This document shows, piece by piece, positions 8,994 to 17,542 of a stretch of DNA of 53,391 nucleotides (positions are counted from its first letter, which is position 1; each line of letters starts with the position of its first letter). The stretch spans positions 1-53,391 of the forward strand of contig CAZTCJ010000018.1 in the NCBI GenBank assembly GCA_964612085.1, read 5' to 3'. Below the pieces are notes generated by a model. That model ran no database searches. It saw nothing but the letters and a program-made list of their open reading frames with translations, and had not been told where the DNA came from. This DNA comes from CAZTCJ01 sp964612085 (lineage in GTDB: Bacteria; Pseudomonadota; Alphaproteobacteria; JAJFIK01). The translations under genes were made by a program, and so were the position numbers.

Positions 8994-10423
8994 GAGGCCG
9001 CTCCCGGCTGACGGCGCAGGCGCGCGGTCTCCAGCGCCCGCACCATGGAGCGGAACGCATCGCCCCGGGCCTCGAAATCAGAGAACTGATCGAAACTGGC
9101 GGCCGCAGGCGAAAACAGCACGACCGCGTTGTCTTCGCCATGGCGCGCGGCGTCGGTAAAGGCCGCCGCCACCGCCCGGTCGAGGGTCTCCATCACGATC
9201 ACTGGCGCTTTCCCGTTCATGGTTTCGGCGAAATCCTCCGCCGCCTCCCCGATCAGATAGGCCTTGCGCACGCGCGGGAAGAACGCATCAAGCCCTTCGA
9301 TGCCGCCATCCTTCGCGCGTCCCCCTGCGATCCAGTATACCGAGTCGCAACAGGCAAGGGCACGGGCCGCCGCCGCGCCGTTCGTTGCTTTTGAGTCATT
9401 CACGAACCGGATACCGTCAACTCGCGCGACGGTCTCCATGCGGTGGGCAATGCCGGGGAAGCTCGAAAGACCTGCCTGGATGTGGTCCGTATCGGGAAGA
9501 AGACGGCGCACCGCCGCCGCCGCCAGGGCCGCGTTCTGCCAGTTATGGGCGCCCGGCAGGGCGGTCAGCCCGCGCAGATCGGCGATGACGGGTTCGCTCT
9601 CGTTTTCCGGATCGAACAGGATGCCGTCTTCCACGAACAGACCCACGGGCAGGCGGCGCGTCACGCTCACCGGCACCATGGCGATGTGGCTGTCTTCCGC
9701 GCGCTGGGAAACCACCTCGAACAGGGCCTCGGAATAGTCGTCGTCGATGCCGATGACCGCCATGTCGCCGTCCTGCTGGCCGTCGAAGATCCGGCCCTTG
9801 ACGGTGGCGTATGCTTCCATGGAGCCGTGCCGGTCCAGATGATCCGGCGACAGATTGGTCAAGACCGCCACGTCGGGCGCCAGCGTATAGGTGAGATCGA
9901 GCTGGAAGCTCGACAATTCGATCACATAAACGGTATTCGAGCCCGGCGGCTCCATGGCCAGCACCGGCGCGCCGATATTGCCGCAGGGACGCGCGTCGAA
10001 ACCGGCCCGTTGCAGGATATGGGCGATCAAGGCCGTGGTGGTCGATTTGCCGTTGGTGCCGGTGATCCCGATGATCCGGGCGCTGCGCTGGCCTTTCGGA
10101 CCCATGGCGCGGGCGAACAGTTCGATATCGGAGATCACCGGCACGCCATTGGCCTGGGCCGCATCCACCACCGGATGGGGCTCGGGGTGAGTGAACGGAA
10201 TGCCGGGCGACAGCACCAGCGCCACGAAGCGGGTCCAATCCACATCCAACAGATCGGCGGTGACGATGCCTTGGGCGCGGGCGCGCTCCAGGCCTTCTTC
10301 CGTATCGTCGCCCGCGATTGGATAGGCGCCGCCCGCCTTCAGCGCAAGGGCGGCCGACAGGCCCGTCTGGCCCATGCCGAAAACCGCAATCTCGCTCCCC
10401 CGGAAATCATCAAGTGGGATCAC
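8990..10423 (-). CDS. murD: UDP-N-acetylmuramoylalanine--D-glutamate ligase MurD
   Basis: MurD adds D-glutamate to UDP-MurNAc-L-Ala. The 477-residue protein has the N-terminal UDP-binding fold (IAVFGMGQTGLSAA, about 12-25), the P-loop GTNGKSTT at 122-129, the NLSPDHLDRHGSMEAY segment, FVNDSKATNG, and the IAGGRAKDGG motif of the C-terminal domain. It starts three bases after mraY and overlaps ftsW by four bases. No anomaly was seen. Confidence 0.98.
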   Translation of the reverse strand: MIPLDDFRGSEIAVFGMGQTGLSAALALKAGGAYPIAGDDTEEGLERARAQGIVTADLLDVDWTRFVALVLSPGIPFTHPEPHPVVDAAQANGVPVISDIELFARAMGPKGQRSARIIGITGTNGKSTTTALIAHILQRAGFDARPCGNIGAPVLAMEPPGSNTVYVIELSSFQLDLTYTLAPDVAVLTNLSPDHLDRHGSMEAYATVKGRIFDGQQDGDMAVIGIDDDYSEALFEVVSQRAEDSHIAMVPVSVTRRLPVGLFVEDGILFDPENESEPVIADLRGLTALPGAHNWQNAALAAAAVRRLLPDTDHIQAGLSSFPGIAHRMETVARVDGIRFVNDSKATNGAAAARALACCDSVYWIAGGRAKDGGIEGLDAFFPRVRKAYLIGEAAEDFAETMNGKAPVIVMETLDRAVAAAFTDAARHGEDNAVVLFSPAAASFDQFSDFEARGDAFRSMVRALETARLRRQPGAAS

Positions 10424-10426
10424 CGT

Positions 10427-11515
10427 TTACCTCAGCTTCAGGGTGGACAGCCCAATGAGCGCGAGAACCACGGAAATGATCCAGAAGCGGATGACCACCG
10501 TCGGCTCCTGCCACCCGAGCTGTTCGAAATGGTGGTGGATGGGCGCCATGCGGAAGACCCGCTTGCCCGTGGTCTTATAAGAGACCACCTGCACGATCAC
10601 CGACACGGCTTCCAGCACGAAGAGCCCGCCGATGACGGCCAGCACCAGCTCGTGCTTGGTGGCGACCGCAATGACGCCGAGCGCGCCGCCCAGCGACAAG
10701 GAGCCCGTATCGCCCATGAAGACCATGGCGGGAGGCGCGTTGAACCATAGGAAGCCGAGGCCCGCGCCGATCAGCGCGCCGCACAGAATGGACAACTCGC
10801 CCGTGCCCGGCACCGAGAACAGATGCAGATATTCCGAATAGACCGCATGGCCCACCAGATAGGCGATCAGCCCGAAACTCGCCGCCGCGATCATCACCGG
10901 CACGATCGCAAGTCCGTCGAGCCCATCGGTCAGGTTGACCGCATTGGACGAGCCCACCACCACGAAAGCGCCGAAGAGCACGAAGCCGAAACTCAAGGGC
11001 ACGAGCAGATCCTTGAAGAACGGAATGGCGAGACCGCCCGCCAGCTCCGGCGGGCTGACCTGCATGATCCAGAAGACCGACACGACGGCGATGATCCCCT
11101 GCAGCGCCAGTTTGGCCCGGCCCGACAGGCCCTCGGTCGAGCGCTTGGTGACCTTGCGGTAGTCGTCCAGAAAGCCGATGGCGCCATAGCCGATGGTGAC
11201 CAGAAGCGTCGCCCAGACATAGGCGTTCGACAGATCCGCCCAGAGCAGGGTCGAGACCCCGACGGCGATCAGGATCAAAAAGCCGCCCATGGTGGGCGTA
11301 CCCGCTTTGGTCAGAACATGGGATTCCGGCCCGTCGTCGCGGATCGGCTGGCCCTCGCGCTGTTTGGCCTTGAGCCAGCGGATGAAACGCGGCCCGTAGA
11401 GAAAACTGATGATGAGGGCGGTGATGACCGCGCCGCCGGTGCGGAAGGTCAGATAGCGGAAGACGTTAAACAGCGGGATCTGTTCGGATAGCGGCACAAG
11501 CAGGTGATAAAGCAT
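10427..11515 (-). CDS. mraY: Phospho-MurNAc-pentapeptide transferase MraY
   Basis: MraY is the integral membrane enzyme that joins phospho-MurNAc-pentapeptide to undecaprenyl phosphate, giving lipid I. The 362-residue polytopic protein carries the Asp-rich FLDDYRKVTKRSTEGLS loop, NLTDGLDGLA, MVFMGDTGSLSLGGALG and the HHHFEQLGW loop, all hallmarks of the enzyme. Its start is separated from the murE stop by 211 bases, whereas murF usually occupies this slot. It is followed three bases later by murD. Confidence 0.98.
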   Translation of the reverse strand: MLYHLLVPLSEQIPLFNVFRYLTFRTGGAVITALIISFLYGPRFIRWLKAKQREGQPIRDDGPESHVLTKAGTPTMGGFLILIAVGVSTLLWADLSNAYVWATLLVTIGYGAIGFLDDYRKVTKRSTEGLSGRAKLALQGIIAVVSVFWIMQVSPPELAGGLAIPFFKDLLVPLSFGFVLFGAFVVVGSSNAVNLTDGLDGLAIVPVMIAAASFGLIAYLVGHAVYSEYLHLFSVPGTGELSILCGALIGAGLGFLWFNAPPAMVFMGDTGSLSLGGALGVIAVATKHELVLAVIGGLFVLEAVSVIVQVVSYKTTGKRVFRMAPIHHHFEQLGWQEPTVVIRFWIISVVLALIGLSTLKLR

Positions 11516-11726
11516 GCGGTCTCAAGCCCCCCTCGATGACCGGACCAGACCCAAGGCCCTGTCCGCTCGCCCCCATCCAGACCCGTTTCGCGCCTGGAGC
11601 TTTAGTTGTCGGCGGTTCGACCGGGGTTCGTCAACACCGGTCGGGGACCGGCCGTTGCGCGCCCGGGAAAACTGCAGCTTAAGGGTGTATCCACGGGAGA
11701 ACGCTAGCGCGCGCGATGGCAGCGGG
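11516..11726. other. murE-mraY gap where murF is usually found
   Basis: In most proteobacterial dcw clusters murF lies between murE and mraY. Here only 211 bases of GC-rich sequence remain. I found no MurF-like fragment in any frame, so this is not a recent pseudogene. It could contain an internal promoter for mraY and downstream genes, but I see no clear one. Confidence 0.7.
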
Positions 11727-13217
11727 TCAGGCATGAGGCGCTCCCTGGCCGGACGCCGGGCGCGTGGCCGTCAGAGCGCGCACCACCTCGGCATCATTGA
11801 AGGGATGCACGTGGTCGCCGACAATCTGGCCGGTTTCGTGGCCTTTTCCCGCCACCACCAAGATATCTCCGGATGAAAGCCCCTTGATGCCCGCCGCGAT
11901 GGCCTCCGCCCGGTCGCCGATCTCGGTAGCGCCGGGCGCGGCCTCGAGGATCTCCGCTCGGATACGGGCGGGATCTTCAGAGCGCGGATTATCGTCCGTG
12001 ACGATCACCCGGTCGGCAAGATCGGTGGCAATCTTGCCCATTTTGGGCCGCTTGGCCTTGTCCCGGTCGCCGCCGCAGCCGAACACCACATGGAGCTTGC
12101 CGCTCACATGGGGCCGCATGGCGGCGAGTACGTTCTGAAGCGCATCGGGCGTATGGGCATAATCGACGAAGACAGACGCGCCCGCCCTTGTGGCGGCCAC
12201 CCGCTCCATCCGGCCCGGCGCGCCGGTCAGATGGTCCGTCAACGGCATGAGATCGTCCAGCCGGTCGCCGCAGGCCATGGCGAGCCCAAGGGCCACGGCC
12301 ACGTTCTGGGCCTGGAAACCGCCGTAAAGGGGCACATCGGCACGCCAGCTCTTGCCGTCATGGCCGATTTCGAGGGCGATGCCTTTGGGGCCCGGCTCGG
12401 CGCTCAGGAGCGCCAGATCGCTGTCAGGCGTGCCGGTGGTCATGACGCGCACGCCTCTCTGGAGGCAGGCCTCGCGATACCAGGCCGCCTGCGCGCCCGC
12501 CATATTGATCACCGCCATGCCGTCAGGCTCCAGAAGCTCCGTGAACAGACGCCCCTTGGCCTCCTGATAGGCCTCGAAAGTGCGGTGATAATCCAGATGA
12601 TCCCAGGTCAGATTGGTGAAGCCGGCGGCCCTGACCCGCACCCCGTCGAGCCGGTATTGGGCGAGCCCGTGGCTTGAGGCCTCGAGCGCCAGATGGCTGG
12701 TACCCGTATCGTGCAGCGCCTTCATGATCTGATGGACCTGCACCGGATCGGGCGTGGTATGGGCGAGCGGCATCGGCCCGTCCGGCGCCATGACGCCGAG
12801 GGTGCCCATGCTGGCGGCGCGGTGGCCGCGTGCGGTCCAGAGCTGGCGCAGGAAATTGGCGATGGAGGTCTTGCCGTTTGTGCCGGTCACCGCCACCACG
12901 GTCTCGGGCTGGCCCGCATGGAAACGCGCGGCCAGCAGGGCCAAAGCCAGGCGGGGATTGTCATGCTCGATTACGGGCACGGGGCACGGCACCGGCGGCG
13001 TCCGGCCCGTGCGCAGGAGTATGGCCGCCGCGCCGTTTTCCAGCGCCTTGCCGAGATAGGTCAGACCGTCCTGGGTCTCGCCTTCAAGGGCCGCGAACAG
13101 AAAACCGGGCTTTACCGCCCGGCTGTCGGCCGTCAGTCCCGTGACGGTCACGCGTCCGGCGGCATCGGGCGGTGCCTGCATGGAAGAATCGAGAAGGTCG
13201 CCAAGCCGCATCGCCAT
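11727..13217 (-). CDS. murE: UDP-MurNAc-tripeptide synthetase MurE (meso-DAP type)
   Basis: MurE adds the third amino acid of the stem peptide. The 496-residue sequence has the N-terminal VTGLTADSRAVKPGFLFAAL segment, the P-loop GTNGKTS at about 112-118, the TTPDP and LEASSHGL region, and DNPRSEDP in the C-terminal domain; DNPR is the signature of enzymes that use meso-diaminopimelate. I chose the ATG at 13217, eight bases past the ftsI stop; a second in-frame ATG at 13211 is equally possible, and the upstream extension reads into ftsI. It is followed by a 211-base gap instead of murF. Confidence 0.96.
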   Translation of the reverse strand: MAMRLGDLLDSSMQAPPDAAGRVTVTGLTADSRAVKPGFLFAALEGETQDGLTYLGKALENGAAAILLRTGRTPPVPCPVPVIEHDNPRLALALLAARFHAGQPETVVAVTGTNGKTSIANFLRQLWTARGHRAASMGTLGVMAPDGPMPLAHTTPDPVQVHQIMKALHDTGTSHLALEASSHGLAQYRLDGVRVRAAGFTNLTWDHLDYHRTFEAYQEAKGRLFTELLEPDGMAVINMAGAQAAWYREACLQRGVRVMTTGTPDSDLALLSAEPGPKGIALEIGHDGKSWRADVPLYGGFQAQNVAVALGLAMACGDRLDDLMPLTDHLTGAPGRMERVAATRAGASVFVDYAHTPDALQNVLAAMRPHVSGKLHVVFGCGGDRDKAKRPKMGKIATDLADRVIVTDDNPRSEDPARIRAEILEAAPGATEIGDRAEAIAAGIKGLSSGDILVVAGKGHETGQIVGDHVHPFNDAEVVRALTATRPASGQGAPHA

Positions 13218-13224
13218 CCGCCCG

Positions 13225-15054
13225 TCATTGCCGGTAATGCGCTGCGACGAGCGGCTTCGAAAGATCGTCCAACCCGCGCTGGTCCGCATAGGGCTCGGGG
13301 GTGAGGGTTTCTTCCGCCGGCGGAAATTGCGGCGTCACACCGACCATGGGCGCCATGCGCTTGACGATCTGGGCCACGACGGGCGCCGCCGTCCAACCGC
13401 CGGTGGCGAAGTAATGGGTCTCCTTGGTGCCGCGCGGCTCGTCCAGGAGCACCAGCACCAGATAGCGCGGATCCTGCGCGGGAAAGACGCCCATGAAGGA
13501 GGAAATCAGCGCCCGCCGGTCATAGCCGCCGCGCTTGGCCTTTTCCGCCGATCCGGTCTTGCCCGCCACGGGATAGCCTTCCACATCCGCCTGCTTGCCG
13601 GTGCCGCGCTCCACCACATCTCGCATCAGCATCCGCATGGTGCGGCTCGTCTCCTCGGAAATCACCCGGTCGCAGGGACCGGGCACCGTTTGCGCGGTTT
13701 TCAGAACGGTGGCGCGGGGCAGGCAGCCGCCATTGACCAGCGCCGCCGCGCCCACCGCAAGCTGCAGCGGACTGATGGCAAGACCGTGGCCGTAGGAGAC
13801 CGTCATGGTTTCGATCTCGCCCCAGCGGGCGGGCAGCAGAGGCGCCGCGGTTTCCCTCAGCTCGAAAGAGGGCCGCTCCAGCAGGCCGAAACGGGCGAAA
13901 TAGGATTTGAAGGTCTCGGTGCCGATATCCATGGCCATCTTGGCCGAGCCGATATTGGACGAGTAATGGAAAATCTCCGGCACGGTCAGATAGCGTTTCT
14001 TCGCGTGGAAATCGCGGATCCGGAAGCGGCCATATTGGATCGGGTCGGTGGCGTCATAGCCGTCTTCCAGGGTCACCGTATGGCTGTCGAGGGCGGCGGC
14101 GACGGTGAACGCCTTCACCGTGGAGCCCAGCTCATAGACCCCCGCCGTCACCCGGTTGAAGCGATTGTCCGCTCCCGCCGCATCGAGCGCATTGGGCGAG
14201 AAGCCCGGCAGCGAGGACATGGCCAGGACCTCGCCCGTTTCCACGTCCAGAATGACGCCCGCCGCGCCCTTGGCGCGGAAGCGCTCCATGGCATTGGCCA
14301 GCTCGTTGTTCAGGGAATGCTGCACCCTGAGGTCGATGGACAAGGCCACCGGTTCGTCCGCATGGGTCCGGCCCGCGATGGCCTGATCGAAGGCCTTTTC
14401 CGCGCCCGCGATGCCGCTGCCGTCCACGTCCACATAGCCCAGCACATGGGCCACCGCCTCCCCATGGGGGTAAAAGCGCTTGCGCTCTTCGATGAAGCCG
14501 ATGCCCGGCAGGCCGAGATTGTGAATCTCGAACTGATCCTGGGGCGTCAGTTCCCGGGCGATCCAGACGAACCGTCCGGTGCCGGACAGCCGCTTGGCCA
14601 GGCGGTCGCGGTTCACATCCGGCAGTTTCGCCGCCAGTTGATCCGCCGTGTCTTCCGGGTCCCAGACCTTCGAGGGATCGGCATAGGCGGCCCAGACGGT
14701 CACGTCGGTGGCGAGCAGCATGCCGTTGCGGTCGACAATATCGGCGCGCGGATGATCGGGCTCGCGGGCGGCCCTGAGGAAGGTCAGATCGTCCGGACCG
14801 GTCAAGGCCAGGCCCACGAGCCGGACCGCCAGAACGCCGAACAGCAGCATGAATCCCGCCGCCGCCAGCACGATGCGGTTGCGCCCCGCCGCCAACGCGC
14901 GGGTCTCCCGTTTGGTTTCCCGGCCCGACAGCGCCCAGATGGTTTCGCCTGCGGACGGCGCGACCGACGCGGACCCGTCCTCGGCGCGGGGCGGCAGAAT
15001 TTCCGGATCCTGAACGGGCGCCTGGATATCGGCGCCGCCGGAAGACTGGCTCAT
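13225..15054 (-). CDS. ftsI: Septal transpeptidase FtsI (class B penicillin-binding protein 3)
   Basis: FtsI cross-links septal peptidoglycan in the periplasm, working with FtsW. The 609-residue protein has a cytoplasmic tail, one membrane segment at about 60-80, a PBP dimerisation domain (RADIVDRNGMLLATDV onward), and the transpeptidase domain with all three motifs: STVK in YELGSTVKAF (active-site Ser), SSN in HYSSNIGSAKMA, and KTG in VAGKTGSAEKAK. I set the start at the ATG at 15054, which overlaps the ftsL stop as ATGA; the longer frame only reads through ftsL. It ends seven bases before murE. Confidence 0.97.
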   Translation of the reverse strand: MSQSSGGADIQAPVQDPEILPPRAEDGSASVAPSAGETIWALSGRETKRETRALAAGRNRIVLAAAGFMLLFGVLAVRLVGLALTGPDDLTFLRAAREPDHPRADIVDRNGMLLATDVTVWAAYADPSKVWDPEDTADQLAAKLPDVNRDRLAKRLSGTGRFVWIARELTPQDQFEIHNLGLPGIGFIEERKRFYPHGEAVAHVLGYVDVDGSGIAGAEKAFDQAIAGRTHADEPVALSIDLRVQHSLNNELANAMERFRAKGAAGVILDVETGEVLAMSSLPGFSPNALDAAGADNRFNRVTAGVYELGSTVKAFTVAAALDSHTVTLEDGYDATDPIQYGRFRIRDFHAKKRYLTVPEIFHYSSNIGSAKMAMDIGTETFKSYFARFGLLERPSFELRETAAPLLPARWGEIETMTVSYGHGLAISPLQLAVGAAALVNGGCLPRATVLKTAQTVPGPCDRVISEETSRTMRMLMRDVVERGTGKQADVEGYPVAGKTGSAEKAKRGGYDRRALISSFMGVFPAQDPRYLVLVLLDEPRGTKETHYFATGGWTAAPVVAQIVKRMAPMVGVTPQFPPAEETLTPEPYADQRGLDDLSKPLVAAHYRQ

Positions 15055-15548
15055 TGGGCGCCCCCGGAGCGCGCCTGGGCGACACGGGTGAACGGATTGC
15101 GGCGCGGCACCACCGGCAGGGTAACGACACTCGGCGCATCGAGACGCAGGACCTGACGGGTGCGGGTGGCCTTCTTGACCGGTACTGGATGGGAGACAGG
15201 CGCGTAAGAGGCCAGCATCGGCTGGGTCTCGGGCGGACCGGCACCATCCTGCGCACGCACCGTATGATAAGATGAAGGCAGCGGCAGATCGGCGATATTG
15301 ACGATCTGGGTGGCGCTCACCGGGACCATTTCCAGATGGTGTTCGGTCAGGCGCTGCAGGCGGTCCGGCTCGGTCCGGAGCGCCCATTCCGCCTGAAGCA
15401 AGCGCAGTTGCTGGCGCTCCTGGGCGATCTTATCGGTAAGAGCGGCCAGGTCCTTTTCCGCCGTCTGGGTTTCGTATTTCACATTGTAAAGGCCCACGCA
15501 GATGAGAGCGGCGCTCCCCAGAAGCAGGTAATTAAATCCGCTGATCAT
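15051..15548 (-). CDS. ftsL: Cell division protein FtsL
   Basis: This 165-residue bitopic protein fits FtsL by position between rsmH and ftsI and by architecture. It has a very short cytoplasmic end, a membrane segment at about residues 5-21 (YLLLGSAALICVGLYNV), then a heptad-like coiled coil (EKDLAALTDKIAQERQQLRLL) and the typical LQAEWALRTEPDRLQRLTEHHL segment. The C-terminal half is low complexity and poorly conserved, as is usual. FtsL partners FtsB and FtsQ. I chose the ATG at 15548 because it overlaps the rsmH stop (ATGA). Confidence 0.92.
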   Translation of the reverse strand: MISGFNYLLLGSAALICVGLYNVKYETQTAEKDLAALTDKIAQERQQLRLLQAEWALRTEPDRLQRLTEHHLEMVPVSATQIVNIADLPLPSSYHTVRAQDGAGPPETQPMLASYAPVSHPVPVKKATRTRQVLRLDAPSVVTLPVVPRRNPFTRVAQARSGGAQ

Positions 15549-16549
15549 CGCTTGTACTCCTTTACCAGTCCGAGAGCGGACCAATCTTCCGGCCACTGGG
15601 GCGCGGCGGTGCGTTCGGCCCCGCGCATTTTCGCGGAGCGGGCGCGGGGGTTGGCGCCCACCTCTTCGTCCGTCGGCGTCTTGACGCCGCTGAACAGCAA
15701 ATGGAAAGACGGGTTACGGCTGGCCGCTTCCAAAGGCGGCGCATGGCGCGAGCCTTGGGAGGCCTTGCCGCCGCGCGTGGCGAGGAAGGTCTTGACGATC
15801 CGGTCCTCGAGAGAATGGAAGGACACCACGATGAGCCGCCCGCCGGGCCGCAGCAGCCGTTCCGCCGCGTGCAGCGCCGAGGCCAGCTCGTCCAGTTCCC
15901 GGTTCACGTAAATGCGCAAGGCCTGGAAGCTGCGGGTCGCCGGATGACTGTCTCCGCGGGCGGACGGTCCCAGGACCCGTTCGACGATCTCCGCCAATTC
16001 GCTGGTGCGCAGAATGGGCGCCTTGGCCCGCGCGGCCACGATGGCGCGCGCGATGGGCCGCGCCTTGCGCTCCTCGCCGTAGCGGAACAGGATGTCCGCC
16101 AGATCGGACTCGCCCGCTTCGTTGACGATATCGGCGGCGCTCGGCGTGCCGTCTTCGCCCTCGCCGCCCATGCGCATGTCGAGCGGCCCGTCCTGGATGA
16201 AGGAAAAGCCGCGCTCCGCGTGATCGAGCTGGATCGAGGAGACCCCCAGATCGAGCACGATGCCATCGACGCTTTCGATATCGTCCTCACCCAGAAGATC
16301 CGCCATGGACCCGAAGCGCCCGTGCTTCAGGCTGAGCCGTCCATTGAACATTTTCAGCATGGGCCGCGCGGCCGCGATGGCCACCGTGTCCCGGTCAATA
16401 CCGATGACCCGGCAGTCCGCTTCGTTCAGAAGCGCGCGCGCGTAACCGCCGCCGCCGAAGGTGCCGTCCACATAGAGCCCGCCGTCATTGGGCTCCATCA
16501 CGTCAACCACCTCGTCGAGCATGACGGGTATGTGCAGACCGCCACTCAT
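15545..16549 (-). CDS. rsmH: 16S rRNA (cytosine-1402-N4)-methyltransferase RsmH (MraW)
   Basis: RsmH methylates N4 of C1402 in the 16S rRNA P-site using S-adenosylmethionine. The 334-residue protein begins with HIPVMLDEVVD, followed by the SAM-binding GTFGGGGYARALL (about 29-41) and IGIDRD. It then has the LDLGVSSIQLDHAERGFSF segment, GPLDMRM, and the C-terminal VVSFHSLEDRIVK motif. Length is normal. It overlaps mraZ upstream and ftsL downstream by four bases each. Confidence 0.98.
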   Translation of the reverse strand: MSGGLHIPVMLDEVVDVMEPNDGGLYVDGTFGGGGYARALLNEADCRVIGIDRDTVAIAAARPMLKMFNGRLSLKHGRFGSMADLLGEDDIESVDGIVLDLGVSSIQLDHAERGFSFIQDGPLDMRMGGEGEDGTPSAADIVNEAGESDLADILFRYGEERKARPIARAIVAARAKAPILRTSELAEIVERVLGPSARGDSHPATRSFQALRIYVNRELDELASALHAAERLLRPGGRLIVVSFHSLEDRIVKTFLATRGGKASQGSRHAPPLEAASRNPSFHLLFSGVKTPTDEEVGANPRARSAKMRGAERTAAPQWPEDWSALGLVKEYKR

Positions 16550-17082
16550 CGTTCACCCTTCCATGCAGCGCCCGGCAGGACGCCGCGCGCCCGCTCCGCC
16601 GGAGCCGCCGTCCCGGCGCCGGCCGCCGCCTTCACCGCTGCGCCGAACCGGGCCCGGCGCTCCTTGGCCAGCATGCGCGCTTCACCCGCATACGCCTTAT
16701 AAGCCGCCGGATCCCAGATCTGAAACCGGTGGCCCAATCCCACGAAGGTGGCATAGTCCGCGATTCCCGCGTGTTCGATAAGCGCATCCGGCAACATCAC
16801 GCGCCCTTCCCTGTCGAACGGCAATTCATGGCTCGAGGCCAGGATGGATTGGGCAAAGGCATCCGCGTCCTCATCGAACGGATTGAACTCCTGATCGAGC
16901 CGTGCCGCGTAGTCCGCTGCCTTGTCCAATGTCATGGCCTCCGCTGCGTTGAGCGTGAAGGAGGGAAAGGACACGAAAGAGGCCACGCCCTTCTCGGCGA
17001 TCACTGCGCGGAACGGCGCCGGCACCGACACGCGGCCCTTTGAGTCCACCTTGTTCGTGACAGCCGACAGGAACAGGCTCAT
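16546..17082 (-). CDS. mraZ: Transcriptional regulator MraZ
   Basis: MraZ is an AbrB-fold, ring-forming DNA-binding protein that in E. coli represses its own dcw promoter. The 178-residue sequence has two SpoVT/AbrB-type repeats: NKVDSKGRVSVPAPFR near residues 9-24 and FDREGRVMLPDALIEHA in the second half. An Ala-rich basic C-terminal tail makes it longer than the usual 140-150 residues. I chose the ATG at 17082 with GAGAGGG seven bases upstream rather than the start eight codons earlier. It is the first gene of the cluster, about 112 bases downstream of a candidate MraZ box. Confidence 0.96.
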   Translation of the reverse strand: MSLFLSAVTNKVDSKGRVSVPAPFRAVIAEKGVASFVSFPSFTLNAAEAMTLDKAADYAARLDQEFNPFDEDADAFAQSILASSHELPFDREGRVMLPDALIEHAGIADYATFVGLGHRFQIWDPAAYKAYAGEARMLAKERRARFGAAVKAAAGAGTAAPAERARGVLPGAAWKGER

Positions 17083-17193
17083 GGCGCTGCCCTCTCGCCG
17101 GTCCATCCGTTACCTGCTGTTTTGCGGCCCATGCGCACGCCCTCATCTCCCGATCACCTCGGATCCGTGCGGCAGAGGCGCAGACCCCGCTCA

Positions 17194-17218
17194 TGGGATG
17201 ATATGGGATATCATGGGA
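17194..17218. promoter_or_regulatory. Candidate MraZ box: three TGGGA repeats at 10-base period
   Basis: TGGGA occurs at 17194-17198, 17204-17208 and 17214-17218, each separated by exactly five bases; a degenerate TGGCC follows at 17224-17228. E. coli MraZ binds TGGGN repeats with 5-base spacers upstream of mraZ. The repeats read on the plus strand, opposite to mraZ transcription, and I could not check whether that orientation is usual in this group. Confidence 0.65.
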
Positions 17219-17226
17219 ATACATGG

Positions 17227-17244
17227 CCGTCAATGCATTGACGG
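17227..17244. promoter_or_regulatory. 18-base perfect palindrome upstream of mraZ
   Basis: CCGTCAATGCATTGACGG is a perfect inverted repeat with no central spacer. It lies immediately beside the TGGGA repeats and 26 bases from the TTAAC triplet. The shape suggests an operator for a dimeric regulator; I do not recognise the regulator. The absence of a loop and of a T tract argues against a terminator. Confidence 0.55.
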
Positions 17245-17269
17245 AGTATTTTCCTTAGCAATCAAAGTG

Positions 17270-17296
17270 TTAACCGGGTCTTAACAGGGGGTTAAC
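17270..17296. promoter_or_regulatory. Tandem CtrA-type boxes, TTAA-N7-TTAA-N7-TTAA
   Basis: TTAA tetramers at 17270-17273, 17281-17284 and 17292-17295 are each followed by C and spaced by exactly seven bases. They form two overlapping matches to the CtrA consensus TTAA-N7-TTAA. CtrA is the alphaproteobacterial cell-cycle response regulator. Position upstream of mraZ suggests cell-cycle control of the whole dcw operon; binding is inferred, not shown. Confidence 0.7.
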
Positions 17297-17542
17297 CAAG
17301 AAATTTTTCTGTCTAACCTTGGGATCGTCTTCAAAACTGTAAAACAAAGCCTCAGTATAATCCGAAAGAGACAGGCCCTTATCCGCTTGGACTTAAAGGT
17401 CAGCCTAAATGCCGATCAGGCTTTCCAGGCCGGACGCACGCGAATCCTCGCCTCTTTTCAAAACGGCCCGCGTACAACTCTAGGGCGTTACCTCGAACGG
17501 CCTAAGCTGGCGCAATAAAACGGCTGTCACACCGTCCGGACT

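Larger units (their letters stand above)
17083..17542 (-). promoter_or_regulatory. dcw promoter region upstream of mraZ
   Basis: This 460-base non-coding region lies between ddl (whose stop is at 17543) and mraZ. From the mraZ side it holds three TGGGA repeats (17194-17218), an 18-base perfect palindrome (17227-17244), and three TTAAC half-sites (17270-17296). Beyond that, 17300-17542 is relatively AT-rich, with no open frame I trust. I looked for RNase P RNA, which can sit near mraZ in alphaproteobacteria, and did not see its conserved core. The AT-rich stretch probably contains the mraZ promoter. Confidence 0.7.

Noticed and set aside
17227..17244. Palindrome as a rho-independent terminator for ddl
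   Set aside because: No loop and no T tract; it lies 300 bases beyond the ddl stop and beside regulatory repeats.
17083..17542. RNase P RNA or another structured RNA upstream of mraZ
   Set aside because: The conserved core of RNase P RNA was not found on either strand.
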